Shown here: positions 40,600 through 50,838 of the stretch, piece after piece
Position numbering within the stretch: position 1 is the stretch's first letter
Layout: each line of letters starts with the position of its first letter
From: Bradyrhizobium sp.
GTDB taxonomy: Bacteria > Pseudomonadota > Alphaproteobacteria > Rhizobiales > Xanthobacteraceae
DNA: 53,126 nucleotides
Reading direction: 5' to 3'
Assembly (NCBI RefSeq): GCF_028868675.1
Contig: NZ_JAGWUA010000006.1
Location: 1-53,126 of the forward strand
Translations under genes and position numbers: made by a program
The notes under the pieces: generated by a model
The model's input: only the letters and a program-made list of their open reading frames with translations
Told to the model about the DNA's origin: nothing
Database searches by the model: none

Positions 40600-41673
40600 A
40601 TGCTGAGTCCTTCGACCATCGCGTTTGCGTGCGGGCTTACCGCCGGCGCCCTGCTCGGCGTCGCCGGCCGGGCCGGCCGATTCTGCACGCTTGCGATGCT
40701 CGAGGATGCGTTCTTCGGATCGGACTTTCGCCGCCTGAAATCCTTCGCACTGGCCGCGGCGGTGGCGCTGCTGGCAACGCAGGCGCTGGCCCGGTTCGGC
40801 ATCGTCGACCTGTCGCGGTCGATCTATCTGACGCCGTCGATCGGGCTCGGCGGCGCCGTCGTCGGCGGGCTGATGTTCGGCGTCGGCATGGCGCTGGTGG
40901 GCACCTGCGGCTTCGGCACGCTGGTGCGCATCGGCGGCGGAGACTTGCGCGCGATCGTCGTCTTCCTCGTGCTCGGTATCTCGGCGCTGGCGACCATGCG
41001 CGGCATCACCGGAATGCTGCGCGTGCTGCTGATCGAGCCGCTGTCGCTGCGGCTGCCCGAAGGCACCAACCAGACGCTGACGTCGCTGCTCGGCCCCGGT
41101 TTCGGCGCGGCCCTCGCCATCTCCATCGCCGCCGCACTGGCGTGGTGGGCGCTCGCCGACGGCAAGCTGATCCGCTCGCCGAGGCTGTTCGCCTCCGGCC
41201 TTGCGGTCGGCGCGGCGATCGCGTTCGGCTGGTTCGCCACCGGCTGGCTTGCGGACGACGAGTTCGATCCGGTCCGCGTCTCGTCGCTGAGCTTCGTCGC
41301 CCCGCTCGGCGACGCCATCCTCTATATCGCCACCTTCTCCGGCGCGCGGCTGAATTTCGGCATCGGCTCGGTCGCCGGCGTCGTTGCCGGCTCGCTTGCC
41401 TCAGCCATGCTCGCACGCGGCTTCCGCTGGGAGGCCTGCGACGACGCGCGCGAACTGAAGCGCCACATGACCGGTGCGCTGCTGATGGGCATCGGCGGCA
41501 TCATGTCGATGGGATGCACCATCGGACAGGGTCTGTCCGCGTTCTCCACCCTCGCGGTGTCGGCCCCGATCGCGATGCTCTCGATCGCCTGCGGCGCGCG
41601 GCTCGGCCTCGAATTCACCATGACCGGCGAATGGCTGCCGGCCGTGCGCCGGCTGTTCGGGGCTTCGACGTAG
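40600..41673 (+). CDS. YeeE/YedE family transporter, SoxT-like
   Basis: GVGMALVGTCGFGTLVRIGGGDLRAIVVF; GIGGIMSMGCTIGQGLSAFSTLA; downstream of soxSR. Confidence 0.87.
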   Translation: MLSPSTIAFACGLTAGALLGVAGRAGRFCTLAMLEDAFFGSDFRRLKSFALAAAVALLATQALARFGIVDLSRSIYLTPSIGLGGAVVGGLMFGVGMALVGTCGFGTLVRIGGGDLRAIVVFLVLGISALATMRGITGMLRVLLIEPLSLRLPEGTNQTLTSLLGPGFGAALAISIAAALAWWALADGKLIRSPRLFASGLAVGAAIAFGWFATGWLADDEFDPVRVSSLSFVAPLGDAILYIATFSGARLNFGIGSVAGVVAGSLASAMLARGFRWEACDDARELKRHMTGALLMGIGGIMSMGCTIGQGLSAFSTLAVSAPIAMLSIACGARLGLEFTMTGEWLPAVRRLFGAST

Positions 41674-41696
41674 CATGGCCACTCAGCACTTATTGC

Positions 41697-41785
41697 AGGG
41701 TGGGCAAAGCGAAAGCGTGCCCACCATCTTGCTTCAACGCTCGCAGAAGAGGTGGGCACGGCGCGTTCGCGCCTTTGCCCACCCT
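41697..41785. repeat. Nested inverted repeat (REP/palindrome-like) between convergent genes
   Basis: AGGGTGGGCAAAG ... CTTTGCCCACCCT outer arms plus inner GTGCCCACC ... GGTGGGCAC arms. Confidence 0.75.
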
Positions 41786-41802
41786 ACGCTGTCACTCGAC
41801 CA

Positions 41803-43323
41803 CTATTCCCACGACCAGGCCGAAAAATCGTTCTCGAACTGCGGGACCTGCTGCCAGACGCCCTTCAGCTTCTTGTTGGCGATGGTGATCCATTGCGGCT
41901 GGAACAGGAAGCCCGCCACCGCGTCGGTCGCCAGCATCTTCTGGGCCTCGCCGAGCAGCTTCGCGCGGCCGGCCTCGTCGGGCGTCGACATGATCTTCTT
42001 GTAGAGATCGTTGAACGCGGGCGACTGGTAGCCGAGATAGTAGTCCGGCTCGGTCAGCTTCACGAGGTCGAACGGTTCGACATGGGAGACGATGGTGAGA
42101 TCGTAATTGTGCGGGCCGTTGGGCGCGAAGACCTGCGACAGCCATTGCGCCCATTCGACGTTCTCGATCTTGGCGACGATACCGACCTTGGCGAGCTGGG
42201 CCGCGAGAATCTCGCCGCCCTGCCGTGCGTAGGGCGGCGGCGGCAGCTTCAGCGACAATTCGAGCGGCGTGGTGACGCCGGCTTCCGCCAGGAGTTTCTT
42301 GGCCTTCTCGGGATCGTAGGGGTTGATGCCGGTGGTGTCGACATAGCCGAGCGAGCCCGGGGTATAGAAGCTGCCGATCGGCGTGCCGAAGCCGTCGACG
42401 GCGCCGTCGATCATCGCCTTGCGGTCGATCGCGGCCAGGATCGCGCGACGCACCCGCACGTCGTCGAGCGGCTTCCTCTTCTCGTTGATGCCGACGATGG
42501 TCTTGGCCTTGGAGCCGCCGATCAGCACGGCAAAGCGCGCATCCGCCTTGAACTGAGCGAGGCTGCGGGCGGCCGTGACGCGCGGAAACGCATCGACGTC
42601 GCCCGACAGCAGCGCCGCGACCTGCGCGGCCGGATCGGAGATGAAGCGGATCGTCACCTTGGAGAGCTTGATCGCGGAGGCGTTGCGGTAGTCGGCCCAC
42701 TTGTTCAGCGTGATCGAGGAGCCCTTGGCCCAGGCGCCGAGCTGATACGGGCCGGTGCCGATGGGCTGGGTGGCGTCGGTCGGCGCGCTCTTCGGCTCGA
42801 CGATCGACGCGCTCGCCTGCCCCATCAGGAACGGGAAGTTCGGCTCGGAATATTTCAGCGCAATGACGACGGTGTCGGCGTCCGGCGTCGCGATCGACTC
42901 GAAGCTCTGGAACAGGCTCTTGTCCTTGTTGGTCGAGGTCGCCACCGCGTTGCGCTCGAACGAGAATTTTACCGCGGCGGAATTGAAGGGCTCGCCGTTC
43001 TGGAATTTCACGCCCTTGCGCAGCTTGAACGTATAGGTCTTCAGGTCGGGCGCCGCCGTCCAGCTCTCGGCCAGCAAGGGCGAGACCGTGCCGTCCTCGT
43101 TGATCTTGGTGAGCGTCTCGTAGATGTTGTAGAGCGTGACTTCCGCAATCGCTGCGGCGGCCGCCACGGTCGGATCGAGCCCCGGCGGCTCCAGCGTCAT
43201 GCCCATGACGACGCTGTCCTTCTTGCCCTGCGCCAGCGCCGGAAGCGGCGCCGACGCAAAGGCGGCGGCGACCGCGATGATGATGAGTTTCTTGAACATG
43301 CGCATTTCTCCCCGGCCATTCAC
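41803..43323 (-). CDS. ABC transporter substrate-binding protein, family 5 (peptide/nickel type)
   Basis: Signal peptide; TYTFKLRKGVKFQNGEPFNSAAVKFSFER; VNKWADYRN-like segment; VRRAILAAIDRKAMIDG. Confidence 0.92.
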   Translation of the reverse strand: MNGRGEMRMFKKLIIIAVAAAFASAPLPALAQGKKDSVVMGMTLEPPGLDPTVAAAAAIAEVTLYNIYETLTKINEDGTVSPLLAESWTAAPDLKTYTFKLRKGVKFQNGEPFNSAAVKFSFERNAVATSTNKDKSLFQSFESIATPDADTVVIALKYSEPNFPFLMGQASASIVEPKSAPTDATQPIGTGPYQLGAWAKGSSITLNKWADYRNASAIKLSKVTIRFISDPAAQVAALLSGDVDAFPRVTAARSLAQFKADARFAVLIGGSKAKTIVGINEKRKPLDDVRVRRAILAAIDRKAMIDGAVDGFGTPIGSFYTPGSLGYVDTTGINPYDPEKAKKLLAEAGVTTPLELSLKLPPPPYARQGGEILAAQLAKVGIVAKIENVEWAQWLSQVFAPNGPHNYDLTIVSHVEPFDLVKLTEPDYYLGYQSPAFNDLYKKIMSTPDEAGRAKLLGEAQKMLATDAVAGFLFQPQWITIANKKLKGVWQQVPQFENDFSAWSWE

Positions 43324-43355
43324 GTTGTCAGTCTAGGCCAATCCGACACGAGACG

Positions 43356-44366
43356 CTAACCGCCCTCCGCCGACGAGGCGGGCTGCGACATCACCGCCTC
43401 CACCTTGTGGCAGGCGGCGAGATGGGTCTCGCCGACCCTGCGTAGCTCAGGCGCAGCTTCGCGGCAATGCTGGTCGGTCAGGGGACAGCGCGATGCATAG
43501 GGGCAGCCGGTCGCGGCGGCCGATTGCGAGGCGATCGGCTGGGCTCCCCGGCGGCGGCGCACCCCGCCCGGCCGGGCGCGCGGCACCGCCTCCAGCAGCG
43601 CGCGCGTATAGGGATGGGCGCAGCGCTCGAACAGATCCTCGGGCCGCCCCTGCTCGACGATCTGCCCGAGGTACATCACCGCGACCTCGTCGCAGAGATA
43701 ATCCACCACCGCGAGATCGTGGCTGATCAGGATGTAGCTCAGGCCGAACTGCTCCTGCAGGTCCTGCATCAGGTTCAAGACCTGCGCCTGCACGGAGACG
43801 TCGAGCGCGGACACCGGCTCGTCGGCCACGATCAGCCTGGGCTGGGTGATGAGCGCGCGGGCGATCGCGACGCGCTGGCGCTGGCCGCCGGAGAATTCGT
43901 GCGGATACTTGTCCATGTCGGTGTCGCGCAAGCCGACCTGCCGCAGCACGGCGGCGACACGCGTGCGCAGCGTGGCGCGGTCGATATGCTCGAGCGCGGT
44001 GAGCGGCTCGGCGACGATGCGCGCGATGGTCTGGCGCGGATCGAGCGAGCCGTAGGGGTCCTGGAACACCATCTGGAAATCGCGCCGGGCGCGGCGCAAC
44101 TCGGCCGCGTCGATCCGGTTGAGATCGCGACCGAGAAGCGACACCGACCCCGACGTCGGCCGCTCCAGCGCCATCACGAGGCGCGCAAAAGTCGATTTGC
44201 CCGAGCCGGATTCGCCGACCACGCCGAGGCTCTTGCCCGCCTCGATCCGGACGCTGACGCCGTTGAGCGCGCGCACCTCGCCCGCGGAGCGGAACAGGCT
44301 CTCGCGCGGCAGCCGATAGCGCTGCGCGAGATCGGTCACCTCCAGAATCGGCTGCTCGGGTGTCAT
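43356..44366 (-). CDS. Oligopeptide/dipeptide ABC transporter ATP-binding protein (DppF/OppF-like)
   Basis: [54 protein letters not shown]-terminal oligo_HPY. Confidence 0.93.
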   Translation of the reverse strand: MTPEQPILEVTDLAQRYRLPRESLFRSAGEVRALNGVSVRIEAGKSLGVVGESGSGKSTFARLVMALERPTSGSVSLLGRDLNRIDAAELRRARRDFQMVFQDPYGSLDPRQTIARIVAEPLTALEHIDRATLRTRVAAVLRQVGLRDTDMDKYPHEFSGGQRQRVAIARALITQPRLIVADEPVSALDVSVQAQVLNLMQDLQEQFGLSYILISHDLAVVDYLCDEVAVMYLGQIVEQGRPEDLFERCAHPYTRALLEAVPRARPGGVRRRRGAQPIASQSAAATGCPYASRCPLTDQHCREAAPELRRVGETHLAACHKVEAVMSQPASSAEGG

Positions 44367-45358
44367 GCCGGAACGCTTCCTTCCGCCATCGAGACATCGG
44401 TGCGGATGCAGCGAACCCCGTGCCCGGAACCGACCTCGACCAGCGGGGGAAGCGCAGCGCGGCAACGCTCCTCGACCAGTGGGCAGCGGTCGGCAAAGAC
44501 GCAGCCATGAGGCAGATCCGCCAACTCCGGCACGGTGCCGGCGATCGTCTTCAGCCGCGTGCCCTTGCGCGCGCCGAGCCGCGGCCGGGCGCGGAACAGG
44601 CCCTGGGTGTAGGGATGGCCCATGCGCCGGAACACCTCATCGCTGGGCCCGCTCTCCACCACCGTGCCGCCATACATCACCATCATGCGCCGGACGTTCT
44701 CGGCGATGACGCCGAGATCGTGCGAGATCAGGATCATCGACATGCCGCGCTCCGCGACGAGATCGGCGATGAGGTCGAGGATCTGGCCCTGAATGGTGAC
44801 GTCGAGCGCGGTGGTCGGCTCGTCGGCGATCAGGAGGTCCGGCTCGCAGGCGAGCGCCATGGCGATGGTGATGCGCTGGCGCTGGCCGCCGGAGAACTGG
44901 TGCGGATAGGCGTCGACCCGCCGCGCCGCGTCGGGAAGCCCGACGCGGTCGAGCAACGCGATGGCCTCGCGCCGCGCCTCTCCCGCCGAGCGGTCCTTGT
45001 GCCGCCGCAGCGGCTCGGCGACCTGGTGTCCGATGGTGTGCATCGGATTGAGCGCGGTCATCGGCTCCTGGAAGATCATGCTGATGCGATTGCCGCGCAG
45101 CCTGCAATAGTCGGCATCGGGCAGGGTGACGAGTTCGCGGCCGTCGAGCCGGACGCTGCCGCTGACGACGGCGCTGTCCGGCAAGAGGCCCATCAGGGCG
45201 AGCGCGGTGACCGACTTGCCGCAGCCGGATTCGCCGACCAGCCCCAACGTCTCGCCGCGCTTCAACGCAAAGCTGACGCCGCGCACGGCCTGCGCGGGGC
45301 CGCGGCTGGTGTTGAGTCGGACGCCGAGGTTTTCGACCTCGATCAGGGGCGCGCTCAT
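44363..45358 (-). CDS. Oligopeptide/dipeptide ABC transporter ATP-binding protein (DppD/OppD-like)
   Basis: [56 protein letters not shown]. Confidence 0.93.
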   Translation of the reverse strand: MSAPLIEVENLGVRLNTSRGPAQAVRGVSFALKRGETLGLVGESGCGKSVTALALMGLLPDSAVVSGSVRLDGRELVTLPDADYCRLRGNRISMIFQEPMTALNPMHTIGHQVAEPLRRHKDRSAGEARREAIALLDRVGLPDAARRVDAYPHQFSGGQRQRITIAMALACEPDLLIADEPTTALDVTIQGQILDLIADLVAERGMSMILISHDLGVIAENVRRMMVMYGGTVVESGPSDEVFRRMGHPYTQGLFRARPRLGARKGTRLKTIAGTVPELADLPHGCVFADRCPLVEERCRAALPPLVEVGSGHGVRCIRTDVSMAEGSVPA

Positions 45359-45360
45359 GC

Positions 45361-46257
45361 TCACCGCTCCCGCGCCAATCGGGGATCGAGCAGGTCGCGC
45401 AATCCGTCGCCGAGCAGGTTGAGGCCGAGCACGGCGATTGCGATCGCCACGCCCGGATAGACCGCGAGCATCGGCGACTGGAACAGCAGCGTCTGCGCGT
45501 CGTTCAGCATGCGGCCCCAGGAGGGCTGCGGCGGCTGGGTTCCGAGCCCGAGATAGGACAGCGCCGCCTCCGCCAGGATCGCGAGCGCGAACTGGATCGT
45601 CGCCTGCACGATCAGGACCGACAGGACGTTCGGCAACACGTGCTCGATGGTGATGCGGAAGCCGCCCTTCCCCGCCGCTCGCGCGGCCAGTACGAACTCC
45701 CGCGCCCAGATCGCGTTCGCCGAGCCGCGCGTGACGCGGACGAAGATCGGGATCTGGAAGATGCCGATGGCGGTGATCGAGGTCACCATGCCCGGGCCGA
45801 CGACGGCGGCGAGCATGATCGCGGACAGCACGGCGGGAAAGGCGAAGGTGAAATCCGTCAGCCGCATGATGATCTCTTCGGTCCAGCCTCTTCGCGCAGC
45901 CGCGATCAGCCCGAGGCAGACGCCGAAGGTCAGCCCGATGCCGACCGCGATGATACCGACCAGGATGGTCGAGCGCGCGCCGACCAGGAGCAGCGAGACG
46001 ATGTCGCGGCCGAAGGCGTCGGTGCCGAGCCAGTGCGACGTCGACGGTGGCTTCAGTTTGGCGGCGATGTCGATCTCGTAGGCCGACCAGGGAGTCCAGA
46101 CCAGCGACAGCAGCGCCGAACCGATCACCAAAAGCACGAGCGCGCCGCCGAGCACGAAACTGCGATGGCGCAACGCGCGCGGCCAGAAGCTGGTCGCGGG
46201 CCGCGACGGCGGCGCGATCGCCGGTCCCCCGACGGCTGCGGTCAAGGGATCGCTCAC
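45361..46257 (-). CDS. ABC transporter permease (DppC/OppC-like)
   Basis: HWLGTDAFGRDIVSLLLVGARSTILVGI; EFVLAARAAGKGGFRITIEHVLPNVLSVLIVQ; GTG start. Confidence 0.92.
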   Translation of the reverse strand: MSDPLTAAVGGPAIAPPSRPATSFWPRALRHRSFVLGGALVLLVIGSALLSLVWTPWSAYEIDIAAKLKPPSTSHWLGTDAFGRDIVSLLLVGARSTILVGIIAVGIGLTFGVCLGLIAAARRGWTEEIIMRLTDFTFAFPAVLSAIMLAAVVGPGMVTSITAIGIFQIPIFVRVTRGSANAIWAREFVLAARAAGKGGFRITIEHVLPNVLSVLIVQATIQFALAILAEAALSYLGLGTQPPQPSWGRMLNDAQTLLFQSPMLAVYPGVAIAIAVLGLNLLGDGLRDLLDPRLARER

Positions 46258-47204
46258 AGGTCGTGGACCTTGATGCGGGGATCGATGAAGGCATAGAGCA
46301 CGTCGACCGCGAAGTTGACGACCACCACCATGGCCGCGAGCAGCATCACGCAGTTGCGGACCACGATCAGGTCGCGGTTGGCGATCGACTGGAAGATCAG
46401 CCGGCCGAGGCCCGGCAGATAGAACACGTTCTCGATCACGATGGTGCCGGCGAGCAGGTTGGCGAATTGCAGGCCCATCACCGTCATGACAGGGATCATC
46501 GCGTTGCGCAGCACGTGGCTCCAGAGCACCTCGCGCTTGCCGAGCCCCTTGGCGCGCGCGGTGCGGACAAAATCCTCGCGCAGCACCTCCAGCACCGCCG
46601 AGCGGGTGACGCGGGCTAGGATCGCGGCCTGCACCACCGCGAGTGAGATCGCCGGCAGCAGCAGCGACCTGACGCCCGCCCAGATGCCGTCGTCCCAGCC
46701 GGCGAAGCCGCCCGCCGACAGCCATTGCAGCTTCACCGAGAACAGCAGGATCAGGAGAATGGCGAACCAGAAGTTCGGCAGCGCAATGCCGATTTGAGTC
46801 AGCGACATCACGCCGACGTCGCCGAGCCGGTTGTGATTGGCGGCGGTGTAGATGCCGGCGGCGAGCGCCAGCACCACCGTGATGAGCATCGACATGATCG
46901 CGAGCGGAATGGTCAGCACCAGCCGCTCCGCGATGAGGCCGGCGACCGGCGTGCCGTAGACATAGGAGCTGCCGAGATCGCCGACCGCCATGCCCTTGAG
47001 CCACAGCATGTAGCGATAGGTCAGCGGCTGGTCGAGCCCGAGCTTGACGGTGAGTGCGCGCACGGCGTCCGGCGAGGCGTCGGCGCCCATCAGCATCTGC
47101 GCCGCGTTGCCGGGCAAGGCATCGAGCACGAGGAAAATGATCAGGGACGCGCCGACCAGCGTCGCCGCCAGGGTCAAAAGCCTCCGCAGGAGGAACACGC
47201 TCAT
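46254..47204 (-). CDS. ABC transporter permease (DppB/OppB-like)
   Basis: MSVFLLRRLLTLAATLVGASLIIFLVLDALPGN; DFVRTARAKGLGKREVLWSHVLRNAMIPV. Confidence 0.92.
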   Translation of the reverse strand: MSVFLLRRLLTLAATLVGASLIIFLVLDALPGNAAQMLMGADASPDAVRALTVKLGLDQPLTYRYMLWLKGMAVGDLGSSYVYGTPVAGLIAERLVLTIPLAIMSMLITVVLALAAGIYTAANHNRLGDVGVMSLTQIGIALPNFWFAILLILLFSVKLQWLSAGGFAGWDDGIWAGVRSLLLPAISLAVVQAAILARVTRSAVLEVLREDFVRTARAKGLGKREVLWSHVLRNAMIPVMTVMGLQFANLLAGTIVIENVFYLPGLGRLIFQSIANRDLIVVRNCVMLLAAMVVVVNFAVDVLYAFIDPRIKVHDL

Positions 47205-47316
47205 GCCGTGCGCTCTGGCTCGGATTCGGCCTCGTATTGATCGTTGGACCGACCTCGCGGCACGATCAACACGTCCCGCGTCCCGACGCAAGCCCCCTGC
47301 CGCACGCCTCCGCTCC

Positions 47317-48738
47317 TCATGCCGGCCGACGGGACAACAGATCGCAGGACGACTCGAACAGCGCGCTCACCCGCAACAGCTCCGCATCGGCACGGAAGCG
47401 GCCGACGAGTTGCAGCCCGATCGGCAATCCGTCGCGGCCGAAGCCGCAGGGCAGGCTGATGGCGGGATGGCCGGTCATGTTGAACGGCATGGTCCAGGGA
47501 AACCAGTGCGGCCGGACGCTGTCGTAGTTCCGGCCGTCGATCTCGATGCTGCCGAAGAGGTCCTGGTCGATCGGCAGCGCGGTCCGCGTCAGGGTCGGCA
47601 TGGCCAGGAGGTTGCCGCGCGCGAGCAGCGCCTGCACGCGGCGGAACAGCGCCGTGCGGTCGAACATCGCCTGCTGGTAGTCGACGCCCGTCACCCTGGT
47701 CGCGAGCGCGATCTGCCTGACGAAGGTCTCGCTCAGCTCGTCCCTATGCTCCGCGACCAGCTTCTCGAAGCGCGTGCGCCAGACGGTGTGGTTGATGGCG
47801 CGCCAGATCGGCTCGACGTCAAGACCCTCGCCGGAAAATTCCTCCAGCTCAGCGCCAAGGCCCGCCAGCCGGTCGAGGCTCGCCCTGAAGGCGCCGGCCA
47901 CGTCGGCGGAGACCGGCCGTCCCGGCGGCGACAGGCAGTAGAGGATGGTCTGCCCGCGCAGATCGCCGCGCGGCGCGGCGGCTTCGACGAAATCCGGTAC
48001 GGGAACGCCGATCGACCAGGGGTCGGAGGCATCCTCGCCGGCGAGCGCCTGCATCATCAGCGCGGTATCGGCAACGTTGCGCGTCGTCGGCGTCACATAG
48101 GTCTGGTTGCCGAAGGCGTCCTGCACCTGGCTGTGCGGGATGACGCCGTTGCTCTGCTTCAACCCGACGACGCCGTTGCAGGCGGCGGGGATTCGCGTCG
48201 AACCGCCGCCGTCGGTCGCGATCGCCAGAGGCGCGATGCCGCTTGCCACCGCCACCGCCGCCCCGCCGCTGGAGCCGCCGGAGGACCGCGTCGCGTCCCA
48301 GGCGTTGCGGGTGCGGCCGAACAGCGGCGAGTCGGTTAGGCACTTGCTGCCGAATTCGGGCGTGGTGGTCTTGCCGATCAGGATCGCGCCCTGCGCGCGC
48401 AGGCGGGCGACCGCCACGGCGTCCTGGTCCGGCACATTGTCCTTGTAGGGAACCGCGCCGAAGGTCGTCTTGATGCCTTTCGTGTTGACGATGTCCTTGA
48501 CGGTGACGGGAATGCCGTGCAGCAGGCCGAGCGGCTCGCCGGCCATCATTTTCCGCTCGGCGGATTGCGCCGCGGCCATGGCCTCGTCGCCGCACAGCGT
48601 GATGAAGCAGTTCAATTTCGGCTGCAGCGCCTCGGCCCGCGCGAGCACGGCGCGCGTCACCTCGACCGGCGACACCTCCTTGCGGACGATGCGGCCACGC
48701 AGTTCAACGGCCGTGAGAAGACAGGGATCGTCGCTCAT
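47317..48738 (-). CDS. Amidase (amidase signature family)
   Basis: GIPVTVKDIVNTKGIKTTFG; TRSSGGSSGGAAVAVASGIAPLAIATDGGGSTRIPA; M at 48738 chosen, 48801 possible. Confidence 0.93.
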   Translation of the reverse strand: MSDDPCLLTAVELRGRIVRKEVSPVEVTRAVLARAEALQPKLNCFITLCGDEAMAAAQSAERKMMAGEPLGLLHGIPVTVKDIVNTKGIKTTFGAVPYKDNVPDQDAVAVARLRAQGAILIGKTTTPEFGSKCLTDSPLFGRTRNAWDATRSSGGSSGGAAVAVASGIAPLAIATDGGGSTRIPAACNGVVGLKQSNGVIPHSQVQDAFGNQTYVTPTTRNVADTALMMQALAGEDASDPWSIGVPVPDFVEAAAPRGDLRGQTILYCLSPPGRPVSADVAGAFRASLDRLAGLGAELEEFSGEGLDVEPIWRAINHTVWRTRFEKLVAEHRDELSETFVRQIALATRVTGVDYQQAMFDRTALFRRVQALLARGNLLAMPTLTRTALPIDQDLFGSIEIDGRNYDSVRPHWFPWTMPFNMTGHPAISLPCGFGRDGLPIGLQLVGRFRADAELLRVSALFESSCDLLSRRPA

Positions 48739-48850
48739 TTCGGGAACCGGCTCGCCATCGACGCTACGCGCAGCCTGCCAGCGCGCCGACGGCCTGTCCA
48801 TTTCCGCAGACGCATGGCCGCAGTCGCCGCCGGCATCGTTTGCGACCCCG

Positions 48851-50023
48851 TCACAGCAGTTTTCGCTGTGCCAGGTTTTTCATCAGCGCGCCGATGCCGA
48901 AGGTCCAGGGTTCGCATTCATCGCTGGAACGCACGCGGTTGACCAGCCGGCCGAGCTGCGGCGCCGAGATCGTGACGACGTCGTCGCGCTTGTGGGTAAA
49001 GCCCTGTCCCTTCGTATCGCGGTCCTCGACCGGCGCGAACATGGTGCCGAGGAACAGCACGAAGCCGTCGGGATATTGGTGCACGGGCCCGATGGTCTGC
49101 TCGACCAGATCGGTCGGGTCGCGGCTGATCCGGCCGATCGAGGAATGGCCGTTGAGGACGAAACCGTCCGGCCCCTTCACGTTGAGGCTGATCTCCATCC
49201 TGCGCGCGTGCTCGAGCGTGAAGCCGTCGTCGAACAGGCGCAGCAGCGGGCCGATGGCGCAGGAGGCGTTGTTGTCCTTGGCCTTCGAAAGAAGCAGCGC
49301 CGAGCGCCCTTCGAAGTCGCGCAGGTTGACGTCGTTGCCGAGCGCGGCCCCGACGATCCGGCCGCGACTGGAGACGAACAGCACGAGCTCCGGCTCCGGA
49401 TTGTTCCAGGTCGATTTCGGATGCAGGCCGGCATCCATGCCGGTGCCGACCGAGGACAGCACCGGCGCCTTGGTGAAGACCTCGGCGTCGGGGCCGATAC
49501 CGACCTCGAGATACTGGCTCCAGGCCTGCTGCTCGATCAGCACCTGCTTCAGCCGCATCGCCTCCGCCGAGCCGGGCTTCAGCCGCGACAGATCGTCGCC
49601 GACGAGGCGCGTGACCTCCTTCCGGATCGTTTCCGCGGAAGCCGGATTGCCGCGCGCGCGCTCCTCGATCACGCGTTCCAGCATGGAGACGGCAAAGGTC
49701 ACGCCGGCGGCCTTCAACGCCTGCAGGTCGACGGGTGCGAGCAGCCAGGGCCTTTGCCGGTCGCGGCGATCGGGCGGCGTGTTGGCCGCGATTGCCTCGA
49801 GATCGCCGATCCGCTCGCCCTTGGTCGCGCGCAAGGCCTGCGCCGGATTCTCCTCCTCGCAGAGCGCGCTGACGGTCGGGAAACGGCCGCTGACGTCGAA
49901 CACGCCGTCACCGCGCACCGCGACCACGGCGGGGCCCTGCACCTGCGGCAGCCAGACCCGCCCCGCCAGCGTGCCCGCCGTTCCGTCCGCGGGCAGAACC
50001 TCCCTCGCCGTCAGTGTCGTCAT
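48851..50023 (-). CDS. Fumarylacetoacetate hydrolase family protein
   Basis: GPDAEVFTKAPVLSSVGTGMDAGLHPKSTWNNPEPELVLFVSSRGRIVGAALGNDVNLRDFEGRSAL. Confidence 0.85.
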   Translation of the reverse strand: MTTLTAREVLPADGTAGTLAGRVWLPQVQGPAVVAVRGDGVFDVSGRFPTVSALCEEENPAQALRATKGERIGDLEAIAANTPPDRRDRQRPWLLAPVDLQALKAAGVTFAVSMLERVIEERARGNPASAETIRKEVTRLVGDDLSRLKPGSAEAMRLKQVLIEQQAWSQYLEVGIGPDAEVFTKAPVLSSVGTGMDAGLHPKSTWNNPEPELVLFVSSRGRIVGAALGNDVNLRDFEGRSALLLSKAKDNNASCAIGPLLRLFDDGFTLEHARRMEISLNVKGPDGFVLNGHSSIGRISRDPTDLVEQTIGPVHQYPDGFVLFLGTMFAPVEDRDTKGQGFTHKRDDVVTISAPQLGRLVNRVRSSDECEPWTFGIGALMKNLAQRKLL

Positions 50024-50121
50024 GGCCGTCTCTCCATTTCATTGCGCCGGTCGGTGTCGACCCTAGCACATGGCTTTGATGGGTGAAGCCGGGGCCGATC
50101 GCAAGCGGCAACAGCGGCGAA

Positions 50122-50838
50122 CTACAGCGCCAGGTAACGGCGGCGGATCGCCTCGTTGGCCTTCAGCTCGTCGATTCCGGCGGCGTACACGATCTGGCCC
50201 TTGTCGATCACGGTGGCGTGGCTCGCCAGGCCCAGGCAAAAGTGCATGTTCTGCTCGGCGATCAGCACGGTCGATCCGATGCTGCGCAGCTGCCGCAAGA
50301 GTTCCCCGATCCGCTGCACGATGATCGGCGCGAGCCCTTCGCTCGGCTCGTCCAGCAGCAATAGCGCGGGATTGCCCATCAGCGTTCGCGCGATCGCCAG
50401 CATCTGCTGCTCGCCGCCGGAGAGGCGCCCCGCGATACGCTGGCGCAGCGGCTCGAGCAGCGGAAAGACGTCGTAGATGCGCCTGATCGACCATTCGTCC
50501 TGGCCGTCGGGTCCCTTCTTTTGCCCGATCACCAGATTGTCCTCCACCGTGTGCTCGGGGAAGATCTGCCGGTCCTCGGGCACGAAGCCGAGACCCGCGC
50601 GCGCGATCGCATGCGGCTTCCAGCCGGAGATGACAGCGCCGCGCAGGCTGACGGTGCCGCGCTTCGGCGGCGCCAGCCCCATGATCGCCTTCAGCGTGGT
50701 CGACTTGCCGGCGCCATTGCGGCCCAAGAGCGCCATGGTCTCGCCCTGCCGCACCGACAGCGCGACGCCAAACAGGATCTGGCTCGTGCCGTAGTAGACG
50801 TCGAGGTCGGCGACCTCGATGATCGGCTGCGTGCTCAT
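50122..50838 (-). CDS. livF: Branched-chain amino acid-type ABC transporter ATP-binding protein (LivF)
   Basis: LLGRNGAGKSTTLKAIMGL; RLSGGEQQMLAIARTLMGNPALLLLDEPSEGLAP. Confidence 0.92.
   Translation of the reverse strand: MSTQPIIEVADLDVYYGTSQILFGVALSVRQGETMALLGRNGAGKSTTLKAIMGLAPPKRGTVSLRGAVISGWKPHAIARAGLGFVPEDRQIFPEHTVEDNLVIGQKKGPDGQDEWSIRRIYDVFPLLEPLRQRIAGRLSGGEQQMLAIARTLMGNPALLLLDEPSEGLAPIIVQRIGELLRQLRSIGSTVLIAEQNMHFCLGLASHATVIDKGQIVYAAGIDELKANEAIRRRYLAL

Noticed and set aside
41752-43359. 535-aa plus-strand ORF
   Set aside because: Antisense to the family 5 substrate-binding protein; no motifs.
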